Made by a program: the position numbers and the translations under genes. From Candidatus Methylaffinis lahnbergensis (GTDB lineage Bacteria; Pseudomonadota; Alphaproteobacteria; Rhizobiales; Beijerinckiaceae), in NCBI GenBank assembly GCA_002890675.1, contig PEFW01000003.1, positions 45,668 to 109,667 of the forward strand: a stretch of 64,000 nt of DNA, in the 5' to 3' direction. Below are positions 41,291 to 54,915 of the stretch, in pieces (the stretch's first letter is position 1; the number at the start of each line of letters is the position of its first letter). Under the pieces are notes generated by a model. It saw only the letters and a program-made list of their open reading frames with translations. It made no database searches and was not told the DNA's origin.

Positions 41291-42822
41291 TGCCTGCGGA
41301 GCGCGCGCCAAATGGCGGCAATCGGGCGGCGATCACCGTTTGCGTGATCCTCGCCACCCTCATGCAGGCGCTCGACACCACCATCGCCAACGTCGCGCTG
41401 CCCTATATGCAGGGTAGTGTCTCGGCGAGTCAGGACCAGATCGACTGGGTGCTGACCTCGTATATCGTCGCTGCCGCGATCATGACGCCGCCGACCGGCT
41501 ATCTCGCCGGGCGGTTCGGGCTCAAGCGCCTTTTCCTCGTCTCCATTGCCGGCTTCACCGTCGCCTCGATGCTGTGCGGCATGGCGCAGTCCTTGGTCGA
41601 GATCGTGCTGTTCCGGGTGCTGCAAGGCTTGTTCGGCGCCGCGCTCGTCCCGCTCTCGCAGACCGTGCTGCTCAACATCAATCCGAGGGAGCGGCAGGGA
41701 TCCGCAATGGCGCTATGGGGCGTCGCGGTGATGGCCGGTCCCGTTCTTGGGCCAGTGCTCGGCGGCTGGCTGACCGAGGCCTATAGTTGGCGCTACGTCT
41801 TCTACATCAACCTGCCGATCGGTGTGCTTGCCTTCCTCGGCATGACGACTTTTCTGCCCGAGACGGCGCGGAACGCCACGGCGAGGCTGGATTGGTTCGG
41901 TTTCGGCACACTGAGCCTGACGATCGCTGCCCTGCAGGTTATGCTGGACCGCGGCGAAGAGCTCGACTGGTTCGGCTCGGGCGAGATCGTCACAGAGGCC
42001 ATCATCGGGGCGTCGGCATTCTACTTGTTTCTCGTCCATACATTCACCGCGCAGGAACCCTTCGTGAGGCCGTCGCTGTTCCGCGACCGCAACTTCACTG
42101 CCGGGATCATTTTCATCGCCATCGTCGGCCTGACCTATTACGCCTCGCTAGCGCTGCAGCCACCCTATCTACAAAATCTCATGAATTATCCGATCGTCAG
42201 CGCGGGCCTCGTGCTGGGACCTCGGGGTGTCGGCACGATGGGCGCCATGCTGGTCGTCGGAAAGCTGACCGGGCGGGTCGATACGCGCCTCCTTCTCGCT
42301 GTCGGCCTTGGGCTCACTGCCTGGTCGTTCTGTGCGATGACGGGTTGGACGCCGGACATTTCGCAGATGACCATCATCGTCATCGGGGTGATCCAGGGCA
42401 TTGGTCTCGGCTTCATCTTCGTACCGCTCAGCGTGGTGACTCTGTCAACGATGGCATCCGAGTTGCGGGCGGAAGGCGCCGGTCTCTACAGTCTGTCGCG
42501 CAACATAGGTTCGAGCGTCGGTATCTCGGTCGTGAACAGCCTGTTAACACAGAACACGCAGGTGAATCACGCCGAAATCGTGCAGCACGTCACGGCCGTC
42601 AACCGACTCTTTGGCGACCCGATCATCGCGCAGTTCTGGAATCCGCTTACCGCCGCCGGACGCGCCGCGCTGGACGCCATGATCACGCAGCAGGCGCAGG
42701 TCATTGCTTACATCGACGATTACAAGCTGTTGATGATCGCGACGCTCGCCGTGATCCCGCTACTTGTGGTGTTCAAGAGGGCGCCCGGCGGCGGTGAGGA
42801 TCACACCGTGGTAATGGAATAA
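41287..42822 (+). CDS. emrB: DHA2 family MFS efflux transporter (EmrB/QacA type)
   Basis: MQALDTTIANVALPYMQGS, GPVLGPVLGGWLTEAYSWRYVFYINLPIG. Confidence 0.95.
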   Translation: MMPAERAPNGGNRAAITVCVILATLMQALDTTIANVALPYMQGSVSASQDQIDWVLTSYIVAAAIMTPPTGYLAGRFGLKRLFLVSIAGFTVASMLCGMAQSLVEIVLFRVLQGLFGAALVPLSQTVLLNINPRERQGSAMALWGVAVMAGPVLGPVLGGWLTEAYSWRYVFYINLPIGVLAFLGMTTFLPETARNATARLDWFGFGTLSLTIAALQVMLDRGEELDWFGSGEIVTEAIIGASAFYLFLVHTFTAQEPFVRPSLFRDRNFTAGIIFIAIVGLTYYASLALQPPYLQNLMNYPIVSAGLVLGPRGVGTMGAMLVVGKLTGRVDTRLLLAVGLGLTAWSFCAMTGWTPDISQMTIIVIGVIQGIGLGFIFVPLSVVTLSTMASELRAEGAGLYSLSRNIGSSVGISVVNSLLTQNTQVNHAEIVQHVTAVNRLFGDPIIAQFWNPLTAAGRAALDAMITQQAQVIAYIDDYKLLMIATLAVIPLLVVFKRAPGGGEDHTVVME

Positions 42823-43378
42823 TGATGACAGACAGGGCACGACACGGCGCGGTTCGGGGGCGTCCACGCGAAGCGGCAGCGCAGCCCCGGGCGCTAGCCC
42901 GCCCCCGCTGATGCGGCGCTCCCGCACCTTCGTGGTCGCAACCGATCATCCCGTCATCGATTAGCAGACAGGTGAATAACCCGATTTATGCCAAGGAGGC
43001 CGCCCAGCGGCCGTCTCAAAGCACGGGGGCGCGGTTTTTGAAGCAGCCTTTAAAAAACCAGACGGTTCAAAGCGTATGCCCTAACGCAATTTTCCGCTGC
43101 GAGGCTTTGCATAGGCGCGAGCCTAGCGAGTTTTCCGGCCCCAATATCAGACCTCGCTTGGGGATAGGAACGAATGACCCGCGATTTATTATTTTCCACC
43201 CAGTCGAATGGGCACCGCCCGGCAACCGTTTTGCCCGTAACTCGCCAATGAGCCTTCACTGTTGGCCGACCGCGCCGTGCTCCCTCCTTCAGCGTGGGGT
43301 GGCAATGCTATTGGCGAGGGTATATGCGGATTGGCACCCTTCGAGAGATGAGCGAAATCCGATGCACTCCGGAACGGC

Positions 43379-44476
43379 ATGGGCATGATTTGGCCGCCGC
43401 AGCAGGAGGCTGCGCTAAAAGCCGTCGCTGAATGGTTGAAACGCGGCGAGCCGCAATTGTTCCGGCTCTTCGGCTATGCGGGCACCGGCAAGACCACGCT
43501 CGCCAAGAAAATCGCCGAGGATAGCGATGGCGGCGTCGCCTTCGCTGCTTACACCGGCAAGGCCGCGCTCGTTTTGCGTTCCAAGGGCTGCAAGGAAGCG
43601 CGCACGATCCACAGCTTGATCTACCGGCTGCGGGAGACCGATACGCAAGAGCTTACCTTCGTTCTCAACGAAGACAGCGCCGTTATGAAATCGAGCCTCG
43701 TCATCATCGACGAATGTTCGATGGTCGATCAAGAACTCGGCCGCGATCTTTTGTCCTTCGGCAAGCCCGTGCTGGTCCTTGGCGATCCGGCGCAATTGCC
43801 TCCTGTCAAGGGCGGGGGGTTCTTTACCGAAGGCCCGCCCGACGTGATGCTGACCGAGGTGCATCGCCAAGCGGTGGACAATCCGATCATCAAAATGTCC
43901 ATGCTTGTGCGCGAAGGAGGAAAGCTTTCCCTCGGCGCTTATGGCGAGAGCCTCGTCATAGAGCGGCGCGACATCGATTCCGGCACGGCGACCGCGGCCG
44001 ATCAGCTGCTCGTTGGCCTCAACCGCACCCGCCACTCGTATAACAAACGGATGCGCGAACTCTTCGGGCACGCCGATGTTTTTCCGCAGGCGGGAGACAA
44101 GCTGGTCTGTCTCAAGAACAACAAGACCAAGGGTCTCTTGAACGGCGGGATCTGGCTCGTGAAGACCATCGAGCCAACCCGCAAGAAGAAGCTCGCGCTG
44201 AACATTGTGCCGGAGGACGATCCGGCCCGCAAGCCGCTGCGCATCGGCGTGCTGCCGGAATTCTTTCAAGGACTGGAGGAAAATCTAAGTCCAAAAATCC
44301 GGCGGGCGTCGGACGAGTTCGATTACGGCTATGCGCTCACCGTGCATAAGGCGCAAGGGTCGCAATGGAACCACGTGGTTTTGTTCGACGAAAGCTTCGC
44401 GTTTCGCGAACACCGCAACCGCTGGCTCTATACCGGCATTACTCGCGCCGCGGAGCGCCTGACGATTGTCGTATGA
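43379..44476 (+). CDS. RecD-like ATP-dependent DNA helicase / AAA family protein
   Basis: LFGYAGTGKTTLAKKIAED (Walker A), LVIIDECSMVDQEL (Walker B), YALTVHKAQGSQWNHVVL. Confidence 0.9.
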   Translation: MGMIWPPQQEAALKAVAEWLKRGEPQLFRLFGYAGTGKTTLAKKIAEDSDGGVAFAAYTGKAALVLRSKGCKEARTIHSLIYRLRETDTQELTFVLNEDSAVMKSSLVIIDECSMVDQELGRDLLSFGKPVLVLGDPAQLPPVKGGGFFTEGPPDVMLTEVHRQAVDNPIIKMSMLVREGGKLSLGAYGESLVIERRDIDSGTATAADQLLVGLNRTRHSYNKRMRELFGHADVFPQAGDKLVCLKNNKTKGLLNGGIWLVKTIEPTRKKKLALNIVPEDDPARKPLRIGVLPEFFQGLEENLSPKIRRASDEFDYGYALTVHKAQGSQWNHVVLFDESFAFREHRNRWLYTGITRAAERLTIVV

Positions 44477-44577
44477 CGTACCTTTCACAGCCGCGCGGTG
44501 CCGGTGTTTGGCTGGAGCATACTGGTCCGCTCGCGCGCGAATGCCGAGTTGCCATCGTTGCGCTCCTTGCCGCGGTG

Positions 44578-44662
44578 GCGGATCGCTGCTTCGCCTCGTT
44601 CGATGATCTCATGCGCCCCGGCGGAATGCTGCCGAAGTAAATCAGGCCCGCTTGTCCGGCCA
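44578..44662. repeat. 85-bp imperfect direct repeat copy 1: duplicated nth 3' end and flank
   Basis: gcggatcgctgcttcgcctcgttcgatgatctcatgcgcc...aggcccgcttgtccggcca; matches 45408-45492. Confidence 0.85.
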
Positions 44663-44669
44663 ATAAGGG

Positions 44670-44702
44670 TTATTGGCGGCAACGATTCGCAACCGCCAAT
44701 AA
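44670..44702. terminator. Hairpin downstream of the helicase gene
   Basis: Perfect 10-bp arms ttattggcgg / ccgccaataa. Confidence 0.55.
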
Positions 44703-44776
44703 GACGCGCGTCCACGAAAAAAGGCGCCCGGCTTGTGACCGGACGCCCTTCGATTTCAGATCGACGCGGAAGACGC

Positions 44777-45171
44777 CTATTTTCCTTGGGCATTAGTAAG
44801 TTCAGTAATAACGCTCGCAATTAACCTGCTACCACCCCACGTCAAGCCATACATAGCTGCAATGGTAAGTAAACCACCCAAAATTCTAATAGTTATATGC
44901 CCATGTTTGAAGTTTAGAAAACTTGGCTGCCACTGCATGATGTAACTCATAAAATATGCACTTACTAAACCACCTGAAGCATATCCAATTATCTGTACCG
45001 TGACATTCCTGTTTTATTACCCATATACTGAATCACGGTTACAATCATAACGTTTTTCATCAGGTCGAAATACCATTTATTAAATGATCTAATCAAGTCC
45101 CAAACCGGACTTGTTAACTCGTGCACTTCAACAATGTTTTTGTACCATGCCTTATCGGATTCGACAGTCAT
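44777..45171 (-). pseudogene. Small AT-rich putative membrane-protein gene, apparently frameshifted
   Basis: MTVESDKAWYKNIVEVHELTSPVWDLIRSFNKWYFDLMKNVMIVTVIQYMGNK then, in another frame, NVTVQIIGYASGGLVSAYFMSYIMQW...LTNAQGK*. Confidence 0.55.
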
Positions 45172-45407
45172 TGCTTTTCCCCTGCCGGGCGGTCAACCAC
45201 GCCTTCGCACGCGGTACGCGGCATATTACGCAATCTGCTAACCTAAGCGAATCCGGCAAAACCGCCGCAAATCACGCATAACGTTTCGAGCCGCCGGACT
45301 TGCCACGGCCTGTCAAAGGCGCCCTTGACCCGTACCCCGGCTTGCGCCGAGGGGTATGCTGCACCCGGATTGCGAGCCAGCTATAATGTGAGCCGCTGGA
45401 CGATTTC

Positions 45408-45492
45408 GCGGATCGCTGCTTCGCCTCGTTCGAAGATCTCATGCGCGCCGGCGGGAATGCGCCCGAAGCACATCAGGCCCGCTTGTCCGGCC
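45408..45492. repeat. 85-bp imperfect direct repeat copy 2 (includes the 3' end of intact nth)
   Basis: gcggatcgctgcttcgcctcgttcgaagatctcatgcgcg...aggcccgcttgtccggcca. Confidence 0.85.
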
Positions 45493-46249
45493 ACCGGCAG
45501 AGATCGGAGATTAAGCAACGCTCGCATTCCGGGCGGCGGGCCTTGCAGATATACCTGCCATGCAGGATCAGCCAATGATGCGCATGCGGCTTGAACGCAT
45601 CGGGAATGATTTTCTCAAGCCCGCGTTCGACATCGAGCGGCGTCTTGCCGGCCGCCAGCGGAATGCGGTTGGAGACGCGGAAAATATGCGTGTCGACGGC
45701 GATCGTTGGCAAGCCGAATGCAATATTCAAGACCACATTGGCGGTCTTGCGGCCTACTCCGGGAAGCGTTTCGAGCGCATCGCGGTTGCGCGGTACCTCG
45801 CCGCCGAAATCCTTGACGAGCCGCCGCGACAAGGCGATCACGTTTTTTGCCTTGGTGCGGTAAAGGCCAATCGTTTTGATCATGGCCTGGAGCTTTTCCT
45901 CGCCGAGCGCCGCCATTTCGGCTGGGCTGTCGGCGGCAGCGAAGAGCGCGCGCGTGGCCTTGTTGACCCCTAGGTCGGTCGCTTGCGCCGAAAGCACGAC
46001 CGCGACGAGCAGGGTGAAGGCGTTCGCATAGTCGAGTTCGCCTTTTGGGTGCGGATTGACGGCTTCGAAGCGGCGGAAAATCTCGCCCATTCTTGCCGGG
46101 TCCGGCGGCATTTGCCCCGCTCCTTGCGGTTTCGTGGCGCGCCCGGGGATTTTTCTGGGTGGCGTATTCAGGTTCGTTCCGAGCGCGGTAGCGGCGCCGT
46201 CCAAAATTTTGGCCGCCGGATTTTTGATTGCGGTGTTTCTTTTGCGCAT
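45473..46249 (-). CDS. nth: Endonuclease III
   Basis: NAFTLLVAVVLSAQATDLGVNKAT, LPGVGRKTANVVLNIAFG, C-terminal FeS CxxxxxxCxxCxxxxxC. Confidence 0.95.
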   Translation of the reverse strand: MRKRNTAIKNPAAKILDGAATALGTNLNTPPRKIPGRATKPQGAGQMPPDPARMGEIFRRFEAVNPHPKGELDYANAFTLLVAVVLSAQATDLGVNKATRALFAAADSPAEMAALGEEKLQAMIKTIGLYRTKAKNVIALSRRLVKDFGGEVPRNRDALETLPGVGRKTANVVLNIAFGLPTIAVDTHIFRVSNRIPLAAGKTPLDVERGLEKIIPDAFKPHAHHWLILHGRYICKARRPECERCLISDLCRWPDKRA

Positions 46250-46290
46250 CCGCGCATCATAAAATCCACCCGCCACTGAGAGCAAGGCAG

Positions 46291-46342
46291 GAGCATGATC
46301 CGCGAAAGTGGAAACCAGGTTCCATTTTCTCGGATCATGCTC
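46291..46342. repeat. Palindromic intergenic element of Rhizobiales type
   Basis: gagcatgatccg...cggatcatgctc, perfect 12-bp arms with further internal complementarity. Confidence 0.7.
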
Positions 46343-46530
46343 TAAGGGGGCGCGCGGAATGGCGCTTCGTCCGGCTTTTGCGCGGCTTGAACGGGAGCAG
46401 CTCAGCAGCGCGAGGATTTCGTCACGGATCTTTCCTGCGCCTTGGTCGAGGCTGGCAGGGACCGCGTTTTCTTGACCCTCGAGGGGCTCCGCCCTGGCTG
46501 CGTCGCGGCCTCGCGCGGCTGAGACAAAGT

Positions 46531-46563
46531 CCGGCCGCCCTTAGGGAGGACAAGGGCGGCCGG
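46531..46563. terminator. Strong GC hairpin (12-bp perfect stem)
   Basis: ccggccgccctt / aagggcggccgg; no clear T-tract. Confidence 0.5.
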
Positions 46564-46989
46564 TCCAGATACCACCGCGCCCGCCGGTTAGGGCTAGACA
46601 GGTGCAGGACCGCCATCGGGAAGGCGGCGGAGGCATCGAACTCCGTGGCTTGACGATAGCCTATTCGGCGCCAGATCTCTTGACCCGAACGTACTATCCC
46701 CTCGTGAAAGGCCGGTAATTTTTTGGCGCGGGGTACTTTTGCGTAAAGGAAAGCTGAAGGAGAGCGACGAAATCACAAATAGGTTACGCAAACAGGACCG
46801 AATCCGCGCGAAGACCGCGTGACCTGCAAACCGCGGTTGGACGAAAACGCGCGGTGCCCCATAAAGGGTCGCTCGCCGCCGGGGAATGATCCGCCATCTC
46901 GGATCGAGGATGGGATTGAAGCCGCCATGGCCATAAGCGGAAGCAGCGTTTTGCTTGACCCTTTCGCCCGCGCCCCGCGCCGTCGCTAA

Positions 46990-49164
<2,175 letters not shown>

Positions 49165-49323
49165 GGCGAGTCTCGGCGCCCATTTCAAAAGCCTCGCCTT
49201 GTATACCCCGTTCACAAGGGATAGCGAAATCCGGTGTCGCTGGTTGAAGTATCAATTCAACCGGTACTGCTCAAAACGTAAGCTGTAGCATTGAATTTTT
49301 CGCCCAATTCCAACCTGAATCTG

Positions 49324-50421
49324 CTACTCGGACTTCGCTTTTGATTGAATTGCGGGGTCGGGATCGGGTTTTAGTTTCGCCCTTGTCCTTGCCGGTTTCG
49401 CCTTTGCTTTGGTGCGATCCTCGAAAGCCGTCTGCAAGGCGAGCGCCCGGGCCTGGGTGATCCGCAGCCCGCAAAATCCGTGAAAATCCTCGCGCAAATA
49501 ATTGCGGCAGATCACTTCGCGCTCCGACGAGAACCCCGCTTGTTCGCTGGCGATTTGCTTGATTGCCTCTTTGTCCTTGCCGGCGCTCTTCAGCAGCGCG
49601 TGAAACTGGGCGAGCATAGCCGACTCCACGCGGCCCCGCTCGCGCTCCAACTGCTTCGTCTGATCGGGACCAATAGCGTTCCCCGGGGGGCCCCAAAGCC
49701 CGGCCGGATCGACCCGGCAATCCGCCGCCCGGAAATCGCATGTCTTGGGCGTGCGGGTGACAAGGACGGCCCCCTCCAGCACGTCAAGCGAAAACGGGCA
49801 AGTTTCGATCTCGACTTCATAGTGCGATACGCCATTGGGCCGCCCGGCGAATCTGGTTTGGATCGGCGTGCCCGCGACCACCTCGACCTGGCATTGTTCG
49901 CCGGGGCGCGAAATTTCTTCCCCGGCGATCAAAAGCCTAGCGATCTCAAGCCCGTTGCCGGACCCGCGCTGGAACGCGATGATCCCGGCAAATCCGTCGC
50001 GCGACAATTCATGTCCAACAATCGTCTCCTCCGAGGGCGGCTTTAGTCCCGCCGCTTTCGGTTGCCCTGGCGCGGCACCGGGACTTTGCGTACCCGCCGT
50101 GGAAGGCGACCCCTGGAGGGCGCCTGGAAGCATGAGTTGGGCTCGCGCCAACGCCGGGGCCAAGAGAGCCGCAAGAAGCACAACCGAAGGAAAATGTCGC
50201 AACTGGAATCTCGCCAGGATGAAAAGCCACGGCACGCTAGCACTTTGGGCCGCGTCCTGGCACGTTTGCGCGATTGGACAATCGAAACAAGGCAAACTTA
50301 CCGGATACGAGTAAGGATTCTGACGGCACCGCCGCGCCCTTGCCACCGGCATGGGGCGAGAAAAATCAGCGCGCGCCACCGCTTGCCTCAAACCTTCGTC
50401 TTGCACACCGCAATCGTCCAC
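49324..50421 (-). CDS. Hypothetical exported protein
   Basis: Signal-like [21 protein letters not shown]; conserved-looking Cys-containing domain; true start probably internal. Confidence 0.55.
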   Translation of the reverse strand: MDDCGVQDEGLRQAVARADFSRPMPVARARRCRQNPYSYPVSLPCFDCPIAQTCQDAAQSASVPWLFILARFQLRHFPSVVLLAALLAPALARAQLMLPGALQGSPSTAGTQSPGAAPGQPKAAGLKPPSEETIVGHELSRDGFAGIIAFQRGSGNGLEIARLLIAGEEISRPGEQCQVEVVAGTPIQTRFAGRPNGVSHYEVEIETCPFSLDVLEGAVLVTRTPKTCDFRAADCRVDPAGLWGPPGNAIGPDQTKQLERERGRVESAMLAQFHALLKSAGKDKEAIKQIASEQAGFSSEREVICRNYLREDFHGFCGLRITQARALALQTAFEDRTKAKAKPARTRAKLKPDPDPAIQSKAKSE

Positions 50422-50561
50422 TTATATTCGGCGCATCTTGCGTTCACGCGCTGCCATACCAATTTGAACTTAATCGGGGACCGGGCGGAAATCCGTCCGC
50501 CCATTTGCCGGATCGCCTCGGCGGGATCCGGTGGTCTTGCGGATCGAAAGGAAGAGCAATC

Positions 50562-52469
50562 ATGGCCAAAGTAATCGGAATCGACCTCGGCACCACCAAT
50601 TCTTGCGTGGCGATCATGGAAGGTACGACGCCGAAGGTTATCGAGAACGCCGAGGGAGCCCGGACCACACCCTCCATCGTCGCATTCACGGACGACGGGG
50701 AGCGTCTCGTCGGCCAACCGGCCAAGCGTCAGGGCGTCACCAATCCCGAACGGACGTTTTTTGCGATCAAACGGCTTATCGGCCGGACTTTCGACGACCC
50801 GATGACCAAGAAGGACATGGGCCTCGTCCCTTACAGGATTATTCGCGCCTCCAATGGGGACGCCTGGGTCGGGGCCGACGGCAAGCAATATTCCCCCTCG
50901 CAGATTTCCGCCTTTATCTTACAAAAGATGAAGGAGACCGCCGAAGCCTATCTCGGCCAGGAGGTGCGCCAAGCGGTCATTACCGTTCCCGCCTATTTCA
51001 ACGATGCTCAGCGGCAGGCGACCAAGGACGCAGGCAAGATCGCGGGCCTCGAGGTCCTGCGCATCATCAACGAGCCGACCGCGGCGGCGCTCGCCTATGG
51101 CCTCGACAAGAAGGGCTCGGGGGTCATCGCGGTCTACGATCTCGGCGGCGGCACATTCGACATCTCCATCCTCGAAATCGGCGATGGCGTGTTCGAGGTG
51201 AAATCGACCAACGGCGACACCTTCCTCGGCGGCGAGGATTTCGATGTCCGCCTTGTCGAGTACCTTGCCGACGAGTTCAGGAAAGACAATGGGATCGACC
51301 TGAAAAAGGACAAGCTCGCGCTCCAGCGCCTTAAGGAAGCGGCCGAAAAAGCCAAGATCGAATTGTCGTCCGCGACCCAAACCGAGATCAACTTGCCCTA
51401 TATCACCGCCGATGCCGCGGGACCGAAACATCTCACCTTGAAACTCACAAGGGCGAAGTTCGAGGCGCTTGTCGACGATCTCATCCAAAAAACCGTCGAA
51501 CCGTGCCGCAAGGCCTTGAAGGACGCGGGACTTACCGCGGGCGAGATCAATGAAGTCGTTCTCGTTGGCGGCATGACTCGCGTGCCCAAGGTGCAAGAGG
51601 TGGTCAAAAGCTTCTTCGGCAAGGAGCTGCATAAAGGAGTCAATCCCGATGAAGTCGTCGCGATCGGCGCGGCGGTTCAGGCCGGCGTCCTCCAAGGCGA
51701 CGTGAAGGACGTGCTCTTGCTCGACGTGACGCCTTTGTCTCTCGGCATCGAGACCCTCGGCGGCGTGTTCACGCGGCTGATCGAACGGAACACGACCATT
51801 CCGACCAAAAAGAGCCAGGTATTTTCGACCGCGGAAGACAATCAGACGGCGGTTACGATCCGCGTCTTCCAGGGCGAACGCGAAATGGCGGCGGACAATA
51901 AGCTGCTTGGCCAGTTCGATCTCGTCGGGATCCCGGGCGCGCCGCGCGGCGTACCGCAGATCGACGTCACTTTCGATATCGACGCCAACGGAATTGTCAA
52001 CGTATCGGCGAAGGACAAGGCAACCAACAAGGAGCAGCAGATCCGGATCCAGGCCTCCGGCGGCCTCAGCGAAGGCGATATCGATAGAATGGTAAAGGAC
52101 GCCGAGTCGCACGCTTCCGAAGATAAGAGACGCCGTGAACTCGTCGACGCCAAGAATCATGGCGAGGCGATGATTCATACCGCCCAGAAATCCCTGGCGG
52201 AGTTCGGGACCAAGGTCGCCGAATCCGACAAGAGCGTGATCGAGGCCGCGATTTCCGCCTTGAAGTCGGCGCTTGAAGGCGAGGATACCGAAACGATCAA
52301 GGCCAGGACGAACGACCTTGTGCAAGCGTCCATGAAGCTCGGCGAAGCGATCTATAAGGCCCAAGGCTCGGGGCCGGGCGCGGAGGGCGCGCATGCCGAG
52401 ACAAAGGACGATGTCATCGATGCGGACTTCAAGGAAGTCGGCCCCGACGACAAGAAGAAATCCGCGTAA
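50562..52469 (+). CDS. dnaK: Molecular chaperone DnaK
   Basis: [37 protein letters not shown]. Confidence 0.98.
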   Translation: MAKVIGIDLGTTNSCVAIMEGTTPKVIENAEGARTTPSIVAFTDDGERLVGQPAKRQGVTNPERTFFAIKRLIGRTFDDPMTKKDMGLVPYRIIRASNGDAWVGADGKQYSPSQISAFILQKMKETAEAYLGQEVRQAVITVPAYFNDAQRQATKDAGKIAGLEVLRIINEPTAAALAYGLDKKGSGVIAVYDLGGGTFDISILEIGDGVFEVKSTNGDTFLGGEDFDVRLVEYLADEFRKDNGIDLKKDKLALQRLKEAAEKAKIELSSATQTEINLPYITADAAGPKHLTLKLTRAKFEALVDDLIQKTVEPCRKALKDAGLTAGEINEVVLVGGMTRVPKVQEVVKSFFGKELHKGVNPDEVVAIGAAVQAGVLQGDVKDVLLLDVTPLSLGIETLGGVFTRLIERNTTIPTKKSQVFSTAEDNQTAVTIRVFQGEREMAADNKLLGQFDLVGIPGAPRGVPQIDVTFDIDANGIVNVSAKDKATNKEQQIRIQASGGLSEGDIDRMVKDAESHASEDKRRRELVDAKNHGEAMIHTAQKSLAEFGTKVAESDKSVIEAAISALKSALEGEDTETIKARTNDLVQASMKLGEAIYKAQGSGPGAEGAHAETKDDVIDADFKEVGPDDKKKSA

Positions 52470-52794
52470 ACGAGCAGGGAGGTCCGCGAGTATCGCGACG
52501 GAGGGATTCGATTTGGCGCGAAGCGGATCACCCTCAAAGCTGTTTATTTTCGGGACATGCTCCAGCGCGCACCGGAGATTTTTTCTTCGGCGCATGAGGA
52601 TGGTTCCGGCGGTGCCTCGACCTTGCCGCCCGCGCCATCTATGGTGCGGCAACTTGCCTAAAGGGCGCGGTGCTGGCATCGAGATGCGGTTGGAATGGCG
52701 CGAAGCCAGATAAATTCTAGTTGAGGGGATGGGCGGCGCCCGGAACACCCAGCGAGAAGCTCCGGCGGGCCTATTGATTGGAACGCGAAGCGCG

Positions 52795-53925
52795 ATGATG
52801 AGACGGGACTATTACGAAATTCTTGGCGTTTCCAAAAGCTGCACGGACGCCGAGATGAAATCCGCTTTCCGCAAGGCGGCGATGCAATGTCATCCCGACC
52901 GCAACCCCGGCAATACGGAAGCCGAAATTCAGTTCAAGGAACTGAACGAAGCGTATCAAGCGTTATCGGATTCGCAGAAACGGGCGGCTTACGATCGCTA
53001 CGGTCATGCCGCCTTCGAACATGGCGGTTTCGGAACCGGCGGCGATGGTTTCGCGGCGTCGATGGCGGATATTTTCGACGACCTTTTCGGCGATGTGATG
53101 GGCGGGCGGCGCGGCGGCGGTCGCAGGGGCCCCGCGCGCGGGTCGGATCTCCGCTACAACTTGGAAATTTCGCTCGAACAAGCGTTTCACGGCAACACCG
53201 CACCGATTAGCCTGCCAGCCTCGGTCGCCTGCGAGGCTTGCGCGGGATCGGGGGCCAAGGCTGGCGCGAAACCGAGGCTTTGTCCCACCTGCGGTGGGCA
53301 GGGTCGCGTGCGCGCGCAGCAAGGCTTCTTTGCGATCGAACGGACCTGTCCGCATTGCCATGGGGGCGGCGAAATCATCGACGATCCATGCCACGCCTGC
53401 GGCGGCTCGGGCCGCGTCACCCGCGAACGCCGCCTTTCCGTCAATATTCCGCCTGGCGTCGAGGACGGGACGCGGATTCGTCTCGGCGGCGAAGGAGAGG
53501 CAGGGGCCAAGGGCGGCCCGGCGGGCGATCTTTACATCTTCGTGTCGACGAAGCCGCATCCTTTTTTTCGGCGCGACGGCGCCGATCTATTCTGCCGCGT
53601 TCCGATCTCGATGGTCCAGGCGGCGCTCGGCGCGGAAGTCAGCGTCCATGCGCTCGATGGCGTCGCGGCTAAGGTCAAAATCCCAGAAGGCACGCAATCC
53701 GGCAAGCAATTCAAATTGAAAAACAAGGGCATGCCGGTGCTGAGATCACGCGACACCGGCGATCTTTATATCGAGATAACGGTTGAAACGCCGCAAAGTC
53801 TCACCAAGCGGCAACGCGAACTCCTCGCCGAATTCGAAGCGCTGTCGTCGCCAAAGACGCATCCGGAATCCGCTGGCTTTTTTGCCAGGATGAAAGACTT
53901 CTTCGAGAATTTGGGCGGGCAGTGA
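52795..53925 (+). CDS. dnaJ: Chaperone DnaJ
   Basis: [13 protein letters not shown]-domain with HPD, CxxCxGxG zinc repeats. Confidence 0.95.
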   Translation: MMRRDYYEILGVSKSCTDAEMKSAFRKAAMQCHPDRNPGNTEAEIQFKELNEAYQALSDSQKRAAYDRYGHAAFEHGGFGTGGDGFAASMADIFDDLFGDVMGGRRGGGRRGPARGSDLRYNLEISLEQAFHGNTAPISLPASVACEACAGSGAKAGAKPRLCPTCGGQGRVRAQQGFFAIERTCPHCHGGGEIIDDPCHACGGSGRVTRERRLSVNIPPGVEDGTRIRLGGEGEAGAKGGPAGDLYIFVSTKPHPFFRRDGADLFCRVPISMVQAALGAEVSVHALDGVAAKVKIPEGTQSGKQFKLKNKGMPVLRSRDTGDLYIEITVETPQSLTKRQRELLAEFEALSSPKTHPESAGFFARMKDFFENLGGQ

Positions 53926-54024
53926 GCCCTTTGCGCACGCAACCCTTGCTCGTTTCATTTGTTTATGTTTTGTGACGCCTCGCCCCTTTGCTGGCGATAT
54001 TGCGGGGGAAGTATCCCACGCAAC

Positions 54025-54915
54025 ATGAGGGAGGACTTTTTTTTGCGTAGCCAACCCGCGCGCGCGAACCGGCGCAGCTCGTCAAAGCCGAACACGCCGA
54101 TCGAGGAGCGGCTCGCCGACGAGGCGCGTTTCTTCAGGTCATGGATCGACAATCCAGCAGTTGCCGGCGCGGTCTCTCCATCGGGGCGCTTTCTCGCGCG
54201 CATGATGGCGCGTTACGTCGATCCGCGCAATGCGGGACCTGTTGTCGAACTGGGGCCCGGCACCGGCGCGATCACGGAGGCGCTTTTGGAGTGCGGTATC
54301 GCGCCAGGGCGGCTTTTTCTCGTGGAATTCGACCCCGGCTTCTGCAAGCTCCTTAAGCGGCGCTTTCCCGGCGTCCATGTCATCAAAGGGGATGCGTATC
54401 AATTGTCGCAAACATTGAGAGGCTGGCTTCGCCGGCCGGCATCCGCGATCGTATCGAGCCTGCCGCTCTTATTGAAACACGAGACGCAAAGGTTCGCGCT
54501 CCTTGCCGGTGCCTTCGATTGCATGAGCCCGGACGGATGCTTCATCCAATTCACGTATGGTCTCGTCTCACCGGTGCCGCGTGATAAAGCATCGGCGCTC
54601 GATTTTCACGTCGAAGCTTCCCCGCCGGTATGGTTGAACCTGCCGCCCGCGCGCGTCTGGATTTACCGGCGTCAGGCGCAGGCAGCCGGTGCCGCGGTGC
54701 AAAGGCGGCCGAACCCGGCGGAGGAATTCTTCGACAAATTCAAGCTCGGGACCGAAAAGATCCATCTCGACTTGAAGAAAGAGATCGCCGCCGCCAAAGC
54801 CAGGCTTCGAATCGAGACGAGACCCGGCCAACCATCACGAAAGGGACTATGGGCGGACTCGGCTTTCTCTACCTCGGGCAAGGCGTCCGGCATCGATCAT
54901 TCGCGCCGTCCGTGA
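54025..54915 (+). CDS. pmtA: Phospholipid N-methyltransferase-like SAM methyltransferase
   Basis: [27 protein letters not shown]; start inferred. Confidence 0.75.
   Translation: MREDFFLRSQPARANRRSSSKPNTPIEERLADEARFFRSWIDNPAVAGAVSPSGRFLARMMARYVDPRNAGPVVELGPGTGAITEALLECGIAPGRLFLVEFDPGFCKLLKRRFPGVHVIKGDAYQLSQTLRGWLRRPASAIVSSLPLLLKHETQRFALLAGAFDCMSPDGCFIQFTYGLVSPVPRDKASALDFHVEASPPVWLNLPPARVWIYRRQAQAAGAAVQRRPNPAEEFFDKFKLGTEKIHLDLKKEIAAAKARLRIETRPGQPSRKGLWADSAFSTSGKASGIDHSRRP

Noticed and set aside
50919-52748. 609-aa minus-strand ORF
   Set aside because: Entirely antisense to dnaK and dnaJ start; low-complexity charged translation typical of GC-rich shadow ORFs.
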